From assembly GCA_041396985.1 (NCBI GenBank), contig JAWKXO010000001.1, forward strand, positions 372,001-436,000: a stretch of DNA of 64,000 bases. The letters run 5' to 3'. Position 1 is the first letter of the stretch; each line of letters starts with the position of its first letter. The notes beneath the pieces were generated by a model. It was not told the origin of the DNA. It searched no databases and saw nothing but the letters and a program-made list of their open reading frames with translations. The position numbers were made by a program, and so were the translations under genes. The DNA comes from Emcibacteraceae bacterium (GTDB lineage: Bacteria; Pseudomonadota; Alphaproteobacteria; Sphingomonadales; Emcibacteraceae). Below are positions 35,770 through 44,426 of the stretch, piece after piece.

Positions 35770-37674
35770 ATGTTTAAAATCAGCAAGGATTTTATTGATA
35801 ATAAAATTGATCGCAGAATGTTTATAACCAAACTTCGCAATATCGGTATTTCAAGCGTCGGTGCCGGGGCGATCGCCGGTAGCTTGTCCCTATCCGGAAA
35901 AGCGACTGCGGCCGCTCCCTATTCAGGAGAAAGGCCCGAACAAAGCCGGACGGTCAAAGGGCTGAGCGGCGGGGAAATTATGGCTGAGTTTCTGATCGAC
36001 TGGGATGTGCCTTATGTTTTTGGACTGGCCGGGTCGGAAGAGGTTGGCTTTCTGGATGCGCTCGTTGACCGGGATAAGCTAAAATATGTTACCTGCATCC
36101 ATGAGAATGCCGCAATGGCGATGGCTGATGGTTTTAGCCGTGCGACAGGAAAAACATCCATTGTTCAGCTTCATTCTGTTGCCGGAGCATCATATGCCCT
36201 TGGTCAGATGGTCAGCTGTTATCGTGACCGCACGCCGGTTGTGGTCACAGCGGGGCGGCAACATAGTGAATATCGCGGCAGCAACGGTTTTCTTGAAGCC
36301 CCTAACCTTCATAAACTACCCGCTGATTATGCCCAATGGACCTGGGATGTGACAAGTGCGAAAACTATCACTGAAACTTTGCGCCGTGCATTTATGCTGT
36401 CGGAAGCCCCTCCGGGTGGGCCTACTTTCTTGACATTTTCAAAAGACCATTGGGAAACGAAAGTTGAAAGTACAGAAATTATCCCGCGGTCCGGATCAAT
36501 GGTTGATATTGACGTGGCGCCACGGGAACAGGATGTCAAAAAAATTGTCGATTTTCTAATCGCTGCAGAAAGGCCGATGCTGTTTCTTGATGATGATTGT
36601 GTCCGTCATGAGATTAGCGCAGAGGTCCAGGAAATTGCTGAAATTGTCGGGGCCGCCGTATCCTTCGGAGCAAGAATGCCAGTGGTTTTTCCCAACACGC
36701 ATCCGTATTTTATTGGTAATTATGGAATTGACCAGGCTCTTGCCCAATCCATTGATTGTTTCTGGGCTCTTGGTGGTCATATGTTTAAAGTGGTTAATAA
36801 ACCGGATATTCCCTGGGTCAGGCGTGATGCCAGAATTATCCATACCAGCCTTGCCGGGTCAGAAGTCGGCCGCAATTATCCGGTTGATATCGCCGTTGTT
36901 GCCAGCGTCAAGGCAACTGCCAAAGCCGTAATTGAAGAACTTAAAGCCCGTAAAATAACCCCCAAAAACGCCAAATGGGTCACTGATTATACCAAAAATC
37001 GTCGCGCCAATCTAGACCGGATAGCCCGTGAAGAATGGGATGCTCCAATTATTTCTACATCACGTCTTATGCTTGAGCTGGACAGGCAGATTGCTGATGA
37101 TGCGTTGGTGGTTACGGAACTTATTCTGTCCAAATATCATTTCTGGGATTATTTCAAAATTGATCATCAAAAACCATTTGATAAAAGACGACGGAATTTT
37201 GCCACCAATTCCGGTGTACTTGGCTGGGGACTTGCGGCATCCATCGGTGTTAAAATGGGCAGACCGGAAAAGGAAACATGGTGCCTGACGGGCGACGGAT
37301 CGTTTAATTTTGGCTCACAGGCTCTCTGGAGTGCTTCACGCTATGATGTCCCCATCGGTATTATCATTTTCAACAACGGTGAATATGCCGCCAATCGCAA
37401 AGCACAGAATTTTTATAAGGGACGCAGTTCTCAAACCGGCAATTATATCGGTTGCAATCTCAGACACCCGGACATTCACTATGCAAAAATGGCTGAAAGC
37501 TATGATATCAAAGGCGAGCGGGTTGAAAAGGCGGAAGACCTGAAGGACGCCATTGACCGTTGCCGTACCGAAATGGCCCGTGGGCGTCCATATCTTCTTG
37601 ATGTCAGAATAGAACGTTTCGGTCAGGGTATGGAAAGCGAATATTACGACCATTTTTCAGTCGCAAAGGACTAA
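35770..37674 (+). CDS. Thiamine-diphosphate-dependent enzyme with twin-arginine signal (acetolactate synthase-like)
   Basis: A 634-residue enzyme of the acetolactate synthase/benzoylformate decarboxylase superfamily. Residues 13-47 read like a Tat signal: DRRMFITKL, a weakly hydrophobic stretch and an Ala-rich cleavage region ending KATAAAP. The PYR domain begins at about 63 with the catalytic glutamate in CIHENAAMAMADGF (E112). The middle domain spans about 230-390. The PP domain holds the ThDP motif GDGSFNFG (508-515) and the closing FNN. No strong FAD- or quinone-binding signature was noticed. It may be exported fully folded with its cofactor, an unusual location for this family. Reaction unknown. 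It is divergent from the M20 gene. Confidence 0.82.
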   Translation: MFKISKDFIDNKIDRRMFITKLRNIGISSVGAGAIAGSLSLSGKATAAAPYSGERPEQSRTVKGLSGGEIMAEFLIDWDVPYVFGLAGSEEVGFLDALVDRDKLKYVTCIHENAAMAMADGFSRATGKTSIVQLHSVAGASYALGQMVSCYRDRTPVVVTAGRQHSEYRGSNGFLEAPNLHKLPADYAQWTWDVTSAKTITETLRRAFMLSEAPPGGPTFLTFSKDHWETKVESTEIIPRSGSMVDIDVAPREQDVKKIVDFLIAAERPMLFLDDDCVRHEISAEVQEIAEIVGAAVSFGARMPVVFPNTHPYFIGNYGIDQALAQSIDCFWALGGHMFKVVNKPDIPWVRRDARIIHTSLAGSEVGRNYPVDIAVVASVKATAKAVIEELKARKITPKNAKWVTDYTKNRRANLDRIAREEWDAPIISTSRLMLELDRQIADDALVVTELILSKYHFWDYFKIDHQKPFDKRRRNFATNSGVLGWGLAASIGVKMGRPEKETWCLTGDGSFNFGSQALWSASRYDVPIGIIIFNNGEYAANRKAQNFYKGRSSQTGNYIGCNLRHPDIHYAKMAESYDIKGERVEKAEDLKDAIDRCRTEMARGRPYLLDVRIERFGQGMESEYYDHFSVAKD

Positions 37675-39734
37675 TGTACCCAGGGGTAATGGCCGCGGCT
37701 TTCCTTTACGTTGATCATTTTTACCTGTTCTTCTTTGCCATCTGGCAGCCAGAGTGCATAGCCGCCATTATGGTAAAAATCCCAACGGTCGAGAACCACA
37801 TTTGCCGGACAATTTATTTCCACCGGGACCAAACTGATAATAATATCGGCATTCTGACAGTCTTCCGGTAAGGCCAGTTCATTTTGAACCAGTGAAATCA
37901 GCAAATGATCCGTTCTTTCCGGACGGTAAAGACAGCTGAGCGCATCGCAGGAAAGCTCCCTGCCCGCCGCATTATCGGGCGCAAAACTTTCATAGTCCCA
38001 TCTAGAAATTTCAGATAGCCCATATCGCTGTTGCCAGCGTTCACGCACAATTCGGCTGCCATTTGTGCGGGATAAGCTGAGGCTGTTATCGTCGCCGCGA
38101 AGCGCAATGGTTTTTCCGGCGTTATCAATTAATATATCCGGGCGAACATAACTAACGGCCAGATAAATGCCAAAAAGTATAACCGGAACACCGGCATAAC
38201 GCCATTTAAGCCGCCAGATCCCAAACCACAAAGTTCCGATGACCAGAAAAACAAGCGCCTTTAAACTGATTGCCGGAATTTCAAGTGTCGCTCCGGGAAG
38301 GTTGGATACCCAATAAGCCGTTCTCATAATCACTTCAAGTCCCCAGGACATAGGGATCAGGGCAATTTTCTCAAGCCCAAATGGCATCAGTACCAAAGTT
38401 GCCACAATACACGGCATAACCCAAGACCCCATCACCGGCATAGCAATAAGATTGGCGAGCAGGCCGAACAAAACAATTTTGTTAAAATGGTAGAGCGCAA
38501 AAGGGGCAATTGCGACTTCTGAAACCAATGACGTAAAAAGGCTGCCAACGATAAATAAGAGTATTTTTTGTCTTAATCCACTGTCACTGCGAAACCGGTT
38601 TAAAAAATCATTGCCAAAACGTTCAAAAACAACCACCAACGCAACCACGGCAGCGAATGACATCTGAAAACTGACCCCAATTAAAGCTTCCGGTGATGTG
38701 ACAAGGATGAATGTGGCAGCAATAGCCACCAGCCTTAATGAAATGGCTTTACGGTCCGTCAATACACCGATAAAAACGATCACGACCATTATAAAAGCAC
38801 GCACCGTCGGAATGGATGCCCCACTGATAAACAGATATCCAAGTCCGGCCAGCGAGGCAATGACAGCCGACCATTTCTTAATCGGATATTTTAGGGTAAG
38901 GGTTGGTGATAAGGCCAGTAAAATTCTTGAGATAAAAAACACTACCCCACAAAGAAGTCCCATATGAAGCCCGGATATCGCCAATAAATGGGCAAGCCCT
39001 GCATTTCTCATGGCTTCTGCGAGTTCGTCCGGCATTCCTCCCCTGATCCCTGTGATCAGGGCTGCTGCCAGTGTCCCTGCCTCCCCTGGCAACTCAGACC
39101 TGATCCGCTCGGCCATATGTTGCCTTAACTGGTTGAATGATGCTTTTATACCGTTGTTTTTTTCAAGAATTTCAAGATCAGAAACCGCATAACCAACCGC
39201 ACTGAGCCCCTGAAACCAGACCTGTCTGGCATAATCATAATCACCCGGCATAGATGGTCCGGGCGGAGGCATTAACCCCGCTCTAATTCTGCCTTTGTCG
39301 CCGGGATAAGGCATTTCAGAGAATTTATTGACCTTAACATTAACCAGACCAAGGGGCTTTTCTCCCCTGATTTCGGGACTGCTTAGTGTCAGTCTGATTT
39401 TTCCATCTTCGTAAAGATGCACTTTCTGAATAATGCCGGTAACACTGGTTGGGCTTAATTCTTTTTCAAGCGTGACAGTGGCCACTGACAGAACACGATA
39501 ATCAGCAAGTGAATATCCAGCGCATATGAAAAATAAGGCAAGAAGAATATATTTTATAAAAGGAAACCGCTTACGAATTAAATAAACAATTATACCCAGA
39601 ACAAATAAAAATATGAGCTGGTGAATAAAATTTAATTCCAGATTATATGAAAAATAAAAGCCAATCCCCAACGCCAGCAGCACCGGTACAACCAGCATAA
39701 ATTGTTCATGTTCCCGGAAAAAAGCTTCCTTCAA
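37671..39734 (-). CDS. ComEC/Rec2 family DNA-uptake channel protein
   Basis: A 687-residue polytopic membrane protein that begins with TTG. The N-terminus has three spans, followed by a DUF4131-type OB region (about 70-180), then the competence domain with HLLAISGLHMGLLCG and a series of spans to about 515. The last 150 residues occupy the place of the metallo-beta-lactamase domain but have no HxHxDH motif. ComEC forms the inner-membrane pore for single-stranded DNA entry. The location beside gltX is common in alphaproteobacteria. Whether it supports transformation depends on other com genes not in this window. Confidence 0.85.
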   Translation of the reverse strand: MKEAFFREHEQFMLVVPVLLALGIGFYFSYNLELNFIHQLIFLFVLGIIVYLIRKRFPFIKYILLALFFICAGYSLADYRVLSVATVTLEKELSPTSVTGIIQKVHLYEDGKIRLTLSSPEIRGEKPLGLVNVKVNKFSEMPYPGDKGRIRAGLMPPPGPSMPGDYDYARQVWFQGLSAVGYAVSDLEILEKNNGIKASFNQLRQHMAERIRSELPGEAGTLAAALITGIRGGMPDELAEAMRNAGLAHLLAISGLHMGLLCGVVFFISRILLALSPTLTLKYPIKKWSAVIASLAGLGYLFISGASIPTVRAFIMVVIVFIGVLTDRKAISLRLVAIAATFILVTSPEALIGVSFQMSFAAVVALVVVFERFGNDFLNRFRSDSGLRQKILLFIVGSLFTSLVSEVAIAPFALYHFNKIVLFGLLANLIAMPVMGSWVMPCIVATLVLMPFGLEKIALIPMSWGLEVIMRTAYWVSNLPGATLEIPAISLKALVFLVIGTLWFGIWRLKWRYAGVPVILFGIYLAVSYVRPDILIDNAGKTIALRGDDNSLSLSRTNGSRIVRERWQQRYGLSEISRWDYESFAPDNAAGRELSCDALSCLYRPERTDHLLISLVQNELALPEDCQNADIIISLVPVEINCPANVVLDRWDFYHNGGYALWLPDGKEEQVKMINVKESRGHYPWVH

Positions 39735-39946
39735 GTTTTCTGCAAGCTTTAGAATTTTGTATCCCCCAAAAAAACTAAAATAATTAATAAAAAAGCTTCC
39801 ATTTTCACTGGATTATATGCTAGTAAAAACGCAACAAAATCAAGCAGTGTTGGTATTTATATCATTTGAGCACAATCATGTGAATTTCAAACGAGTCACT
39901 GCGGAATTTCAAGATTTAATCTTACCGGAGCTTCACAAACAGTCAA

Positions 39947-41350
39947 ATGAAGAAAGTAGTGACACGATTTGCCCCCTCGCCAACGGGATTTTTACATATA
40001 GGTGGTGCAAGAACAGCCCTGTTTAACTGGTTGTTTACCCGCCATCATGGTGGCGATTTCAGAATCCGGATCGAAGATACTGACCGTCAGCGCTCAACTC
40101 AGGAAGCGGTAGATGCAATTTTTGATGGTCTGGACTGGCTGGGCCTTAAAGCAGACGGCGAAATTATTTTCCAATATGATTATCGTGAACGTCATGCGGA
40201 AGTTGCTCATCAACTGCTTGCACTGGGAAAAGCCTATAAATGCTATTGCTCGAAAGAAGAACTGGCAGAAATGCGTGAAACAGCAAAAGCAAAAGGATTA
40301 CCGCTTGGATATGACGGGCGCTGGCGGGACCGCGATCCGTCCGATGCCCCAAAGGATATCGAACCGGTTATCCGTTTCAAAGCCCCGAGAGAGGGCGAAA
40401 TTGTTATCAAAGATCATGTACAGGGCAATGTCACGGTAAAGAATAAAGAACTTGATGATATGATCCTGCTTCGCGCGGACGGCACACCGACCTATATGCT
40501 TTCTGTTGTCGTTGATGATCATGATATGGGCGTTACCCATATTATTCGGGGGGATGATCATTTAACCAATGCAGCAAGACAGGCACAACTGATCAACGCC
40601 ATTGGCTGGGAACTGCCGGAATATGCCCACATTCCCCTTATTCACGGGCAGGACGGGGCAAAACTGTCAAAACGTCATGGTGCCCTGGGGGTTGATGCCT
40701 ACCGTGATATGGGGTATCTTCCAGATGCCTTAAAAAATTACCTGCTCAGATTAGGCTGGGCCCATGGTGATGACGAAGTGATCTCCGAAAAGCAGGCAAT
40801 TGAGTGGTTTGATCTTGATGCTATTGGCAAGTCACCTTCAAGATTTGATTTTAATAAACTTGAAAATTTAAACGGCATTTACATGCGTGAAACCGCAAGT
40901 GACCAGACACTACTGACAGGATGTCTGCCGTTTCTTGAAAGAAACCTTAATCGCCAACTGACTGTAGAAGAGCAAAAAACTCTTTTAAAAGCATTGAGCG
41001 AGCTTAAAAACAGAGCGAAGAATTTGATTGATCTGGCGGAGAGTGCCTTATTCCTATTTACCGCACGGCCGCTGGATATTATTCCAAAAGCAATGAATTC
41101 ACTTAATGACGAGGCAAAACCGATATTAAGCAAAATTTATAATGCGCTCGAAAATGTAGCAGAATGGAACCGGGATAATTTACAAAAGGCCATAGAGAAT
41201 TTCGTAGAAAAGGAAGAAATTGGATTTGGTAAAGTGGCCCAGCCACTTAGAGCAGCATTAACCGGTAGTAATATTTCCCCGGGCATTTCAGAAGTGCTGG
41301 ACTGGCTTGGTAAAAACGAAAGCATGGCGAGGATTAAAGACCAGATGTAA
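39947..41350 (+). CDS. gltX: Glutamyl-tRNA synthetase
   Basis: A 467-residue class I synthetase. RFAPSPTGFLHIGGARTAL gives the HIGH-type motif at about 16-19, RIEDTDRQRS follows, and KLSKRHGALG is the KMSKS-type loop at about 244-253. The anticodon-binding C-terminal half is complete. Alphaproteobacteria often use a discriminating and a non-discriminating copy; which type this is cannot be judged here. An inverted repeat sits immediately after the stop, before gltA. Confidence 0.96.
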   Translation: MKKVVTRFAPSPTGFLHIGGARTALFNWLFTRHHGGDFRIRIEDTDRQRSTQEAVDAIFDGLDWLGLKADGEIIFQYDYRERHAEVAHQLLALGKAYKCYCSKEELAEMRETAKAKGLPLGYDGRWRDRDPSDAPKDIEPVIRFKAPREGEIVIKDHVQGNVTVKNKELDDMILLRADGTPTYMLSVVVDDHDMGVTHIIRGDDHLTNAARQAQLINAIGWELPEYAHIPLIHGQDGAKLSKRHGALGVDAYRDMGYLPDALKNYLLRLGWAHGDDEVISEKQAIEWFDLDAIGKSPSRFDFNKLENLNGIYMRETASDQTLLTGCLPFLERNLNRQLTVEEQKTLLKALSELKNRAKNLIDLAESALFLFTARPLDIIPKAMNSLNDEAKPILSKIYNALENVAEWNRDNLQKAIENFVEKEEIGFGKVAQPLRAALTGSNISPGISEVLDWLGKNESMARIKDQM

Positions 41351-41383
41351 AAATTGTTTAATTTCACAAAAAATAAACAATTT
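41351..41383. repeat. Inverted repeat between gltX and gltA
   Basis: AAATTGTTTA (41351-41360) and TAAACAATTT (41374-41383) are perfect 10-base arms with a 13-base spacer, starting at the base after the gltX stop codon. There is no T-run afterwards. It may be an operator for gltA or a weak stem. Confidence 0.55.
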
Positions 41384-41476
41384 ATTTAAGAAAACAGTGT
41401 ATAGAAACTCATAAATAAATGTTTTAGGAGGCAATTGTCTTTTAAAACCAGGAAAATACGAAAAGGATAGAGACAT

Positions 41477-42790
41477 ATGGAAGAAAAATATAAAAAAACT
41501 GTGGCATCAGATACGGCCTCATTAACAGTTCGCGGAAATACTTTCGAATTGCCTATATACGGTGGCTCAACCGGACCAGATGTCATAGATATCCGTACGC
41601 TTTACCGTGATACCGGCATGTTCACATTTGACCCCGGCTTTACATCAACAGCAAGCTGTGAAAGCGCCATAACCTATATTGATGGCGATAAGGGTGAACT
41701 ACTCTATCGCGGATATCCAATTGACCAGCTTGCTGAAAAAAGTGATTTTCTTGAAGTTGCCTATTTATTGTTAAACGGCGAGCTTCCAAACAAACAGCAG
41801 GATGCAGAGTTCAAACATGCCATTACCTATCATACAATGGTTCATGAACAGCTCAGCAAATTCTTCGGCGGTTTCCGCCGTGATGCCCATCCGATGGCTA
41901 TTATGTGTGGTGTTGTTGGCGCTATGTCAGCTTTCTATCATGACAGCACAGATATTAACGATCCGGAGCAACGCAGGGTGGCTTCCAACAGACTGATTGC
42001 AAAAATCCCGACGATTGCTGCGATGACTTACAAATATTCAATCGGCCAGCCATTTGTCTATCCCCGCAATGATCTTAATTATGCAGAGAATTTCCTTTAT
42101 ATGACTTTTGGTGTTCCAAGCTGCGAGAACTATAAAGTAAATCCGATCCTGGCCAATGCCATGGATAAAATCTTTATTCTGCACGCTGATCACGAGCAAA
42201 ATGCATCAACCTCAACGGTACGTCTTGCCGGTTCATCGGGGGCAAATCCATTTGCCTGTATTGCTGCCGGTATTGCCTCACTCTGGGGACCTGCTCACGG
42301 TGGCGCCAATGAAGCCTGCCTTAAAATGCTTAGTGAAATTGGAACTGTTGACAGAATTCCAGAATATATTGAAAAGGCAAAGGATAAAAATGATCCATTC
42401 CGCCTTATGGGATTTGGACATCGCGTTTATAAAAACTTTGATCCTCGTGCCAAAGTTCTTCAACAGGCCGCTAATGAAGTGCTTGGTGAGCTTGGCATCA
42501 ATGATCCGCTTCTTGAAGTTGCCAAAGAACTTGAGCGAATTGCCCTTGAAGACCCATATTTCATTGAAAAGAAACTTTATCCTAATGTGGACTTCTATTC
42601 AGGCATTATCTTGAAAGCCATGGGCTTCCCGACTGAAATGTTTACAGTTTTGTTTGCGCTTGCCCGTACTGTTGGCTGGGTGTCACAATGGATTGAAATG
42701 ATTGAAGATCCAACCCAGAAAATCGGCCGCCCACGTCAGCTCTTTATTGGTGAAACTGAACGCCAGTATGTTAGCATTGATAAACGCTGA
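41477..42790 (+). CDS. gltA: Citrate synthase
   Basis: A 437-residue hexameric-type (type II) citrate synthase joining oxaloacetate and acetyl-CoA. Key blocks are LYRGYPIDQLA, LHADHEQNASTSTVR (catalytic histidine), GPAHGGANEAC (second histidine) and GFGHRVYKNFDPRA, with the catalytic aspartate in PNVDFYSG. AAGGATAGAG precedes the ATG. A bidirectional terminator separates it from the convergent gloA. In most relatives the region beyond would hold lpx genes; they are not present here. Confidence 0.97.
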   Translation: MEEKYKKTVASDTASLTVRGNTFELPIYGGSTGPDVIDIRTLYRDTGMFTFDPGFTSTASCESAITYIDGDKGELLYRGYPIDQLAEKSDFLEVAYLLLNGELPNKQQDAEFKHAITYHTMVHEQLSKFFGGFRRDAHPMAIMCGVVGAMSAFYHDSTDINDPEQRRVASNRLIAKIPTIAAMTYKYSIGQPFVYPRNDLNYAENFLYMTFGVPSCENYKVNPILANAMDKIFILHADHEQNASTSTVRLAGSSGANPFACIAAGIASLWGPAHGGANEACLKMLSEIGTVDRIPEYIEKAKDKNDPFRLMGFGHRVYKNFDPRAKVLQQAANEVLGELGINDPLLEVAKELERIALEDPYFIEKKLYPNVDFYSGIILKAMGFPTEMFTVLFALARTVGWVSQWIEMIEDPTQKIGRPRQLFIGETERQYVSIDKR

Positions 42791-42812
42791 TCAGAAATTT
42801 TATTCAAAAAAC

Positions 42813-42841
42813 AAAACCCGGCTTATAAGCCGGGTTTTTTT
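42813..42841. terminator. Bidirectional terminator shared by gltA and gloA
   Basis: AAAACCCGGC (42813-42822) pairs with GCCGGGTTTT (42829-42838) around TTATAA, with a T-run after it on the plus strand and an A-rich side that gives T's on the minus strand. Confidence 0.9.
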
Positions 42842-43238
42842 ATTTCTTTTCAATAAGTTCAATCATATACCCATCCGGGTCTTTAATGAAGGCAATTACC
42901 GTCTTGCCGTGTTTCATAGGACCAGGCGGCCTCGGTATTTCAACGCCTGCTCTTTCAAGTTCTTCGCAGGTTTTATAAATATCCGGTACGCCCAGAGCCA
43001 GATGACCAAAGCCATTACCTAGGTCATACCCTTCTTCTCTGCCCCAGTTATAGGTTAATTCGACCACGGTATTATTTTCCTCATCCCCATATCCGACAAA
43101 GGCCAATGTAAACTTACCTTCCGGGTAATCCTTTTTTCTAAGCAATTTCATTTTTAAAAAATTGCAATAAAATGCAATGGATTTATCCAGGTCTTTAACC
43201 CGGATCATCGTGTGGAGCATTTTGAAATGTTCAGTCAT
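42840..43238 (-). CDS. gloA: Lactoylglutathione lyase (glyoxalase I)
   Basis: A 132-residue VOC-fold metalloenzyme. The four metal ligands can be seen in MLHTMIRV (His), VVELTYNWG (Glu), GHLALGV (His) and YMIELIEKK (Glu). It converts the methylglyoxal-glutathione adduct to S-lactoylglutathione. It starts seven bases after fabZ ends and shares its transcript. In related genomes lpxA would follow fabZ, so this gene occupies an unusual position. Confidence 0.92.
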   Translation of the reverse strand: MTEHFKMLHTMIRVKDLDKSIAFYCNFLKMKLLRKKDYPEGKFTLAFVGYGDEENNTVVELTYNWGREEGYDLGNGFGHLALGVPDIYKTCEELERAGVEIPRPPGPMKHGKTVIAFIKDPDGYMIELIEKK

Positions 43239-43244
43239 TGACCA

Positions 43245-43697
43245 TCAGTTCGCTATCATTGCCGTAAATGTGGCTTCGGCGACAACGGCACCATCCACTT
43301 TTCCCTGGGCTGAGAACCGCCAGATATTTCTGCGACTCTGTTCTTTTTGAACATGAAGCTCCAGCATATCACCGGGCTCAACAGGTTTTCTGAATTTCGC
43401 ACTGTCAATTGACATAAAATATACCAGTTTGCCTTTTGCATCCTCACCCAGACTAAGCATAACCAGAGCTGCCGCAGTCTGCGCCATAGACTCAACAATC
43501 AGCACACCGGGCATCACAGGTTTTTCAGGGAAATGCCCCTGAAAAAAAGGCTCATTCATGGTGACAGCTTTTTTCCCAATTGCGCTTTCGCCAGGATTAA
43601 TGTCACACAATCTGTCCACCAGTAACATAGGGTAGCGATGAGGAATTAATTCCTTAATTTTATTTATGTCAATATCATCAACTTTCTCGAGAGACAT
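43245..43697 (-). CDS. fabZ: 3-hydroxyacyl-ACP dehydratase FabZ
   Basis: A 150-residue hot-dog-fold dehydratase of fatty-acid elongation. I use the ATG at 43697 (MSLEKVDDIDINKIKELIPHRYP), with GGAAGA about ten bases upstream; the frame is open to 43769 without family similarity. The catalytic histidine lies in IPHRYPMLLVDR and the glutamate in VLIVESMAQTAAAL, with FQGHFPEKPVMPG between them. It sits between skp (with a terminator between) and gloA, without the lpx genes that usually surround it. Confidence 0.95.
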   Translation of the reverse strand: MSLEKVDDIDINKIKELIPHRYPMLLVDRLCDINPGESAIGKKAVTMNEPFFQGHFPEKPVMPGVLIVESMAQTAAALVMLSLGEDAKGKLVYFMSIDSAKFRKPVEPGDMLELHVQKEQSRRNIWRFSAQGKVDGAVVAEATFTAMIAN

Positions 43698-43770
43698 TAT
43701 TATTGATCTTCCATTATAATTATTGTTTAGACCAGTATAATAAGCTGGAAAAAAATTTAAAGGCCTCAAT

Positions 43771-43802
43771 AAAAAAAACCTGCCATAATTGACAGGCTTT
43801 TT
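43771..43802 (-). terminator. Rho-independent terminator after skp
   Basis: On the minus strand CCTGTC (43796-43791) pairs with GGCAGG (43784-43779, one G-T pair) around AATTAT and is followed by eight T's. It ends the bamA-skp transcript before fabZ, just where lpxD usually begins. Confidence 0.85.
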
Positions 43803-43819
43803 TCTTCAGATATATATTT

Positions 43820-44425
43820 TTAATTCTCTTGCGGCGCAGCTGCCGGTGCAGCTTCAGGAAGCGGCGGCAAGGTAACTGTCGTTGAAGGCATTACAAGATC
43901 TAACTGTTCAATAACTCTGGTGGTTACATCCAGGCCAGGAATCTGTTCTCTGATCAGATTTTTATCCAACATCATTGTCGCGCCGGTATCTTTCAGGATC
44001 TTTTGTAAAATTGGTTTTAGCTCCCTTTCAATGGCATCATTTGCATTAACAATTGCCGTCTCCAACTGACGGCTTTTAATTTGCACTTCCTGTTGATACT
44101 GGTTCACTTTTACCTGAAAGGCCTGCTGCAACTGGTTAAATGATTCTTGCGGAATAATATTTATTTTTGTTTTCAAATCTTCCTGTTCAGCTCTTAAAGC
44201 ATTTTCCTTTGTTTGAAGCTCAGCTTCCATCGTTGCTTTAATTTGTGCTGTTTGTCTGTTTATATCTTTGGCAACAGCAGCATTTGTGCTGATCACCCTG
44301 TTATCAATTACGATGATTTTCGCCACAGGTATTTCTTGCGAAAATGCCGCATTGTTTACAAATAACACTGTCAGCATTGTCAGCAGTGCGGTTGATATTT
44401 TTTTTACATTCATAATATTATTCAT
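43820..44425 (-). CDS. skp: OmpH/Skp-family periplasmic chaperone
   Basis: A 201-residue periplasmic chaperone. I use the ATG at 44425; an ATG at 44413 is nearly as good. A signal peptide ends AAFSQE (about residue 29). The mature protein has a short beta segment (AKIIVIDNRVISTNAAV), then a long coiled coil (about 55-130) and a C-terminal part with LDVTTRVIEQLD. The tail is rich in Pro and Ala. Skp trimers hold unfolded outer-membrane proteins on their way to BamA. It starts two bases after the bamA stop, consistent with one transcript. Confidence 0.9.
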   Translation of the reverse strand: MNNIMNVKKISTALLTMLTVLFVNNAAFSQEIPVAKIIVIDNRVISTNAAVAKDINRQTAQIKATMEAELQTKENALRAEQEDLKTKINIIPQESFNQLQQAFQVKVNQYQQEVQIKSRQLETAIVNANDAIERELKPILQKILKDTGATMMLDKNLIREQIPGLDVTTRVIEQLDLVMPSTTVTLPPLPEAAPAAAPQEN

Positions 44426-44426
44426 C

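Noticed and set aside
41426..41437. AGGAGG followed by TTG, a possible leader peptide before gltA
   Set aside because: Only three bases separate the Shine-Dalgarno from the TTG, too close for good initiation, and the stop is not at the gltA start codon.
42156..42614. A 152-codon open frame on the plus strand within gltA
   Set aside because: Out-of-frame shadow of citrate synthase, which is intact.
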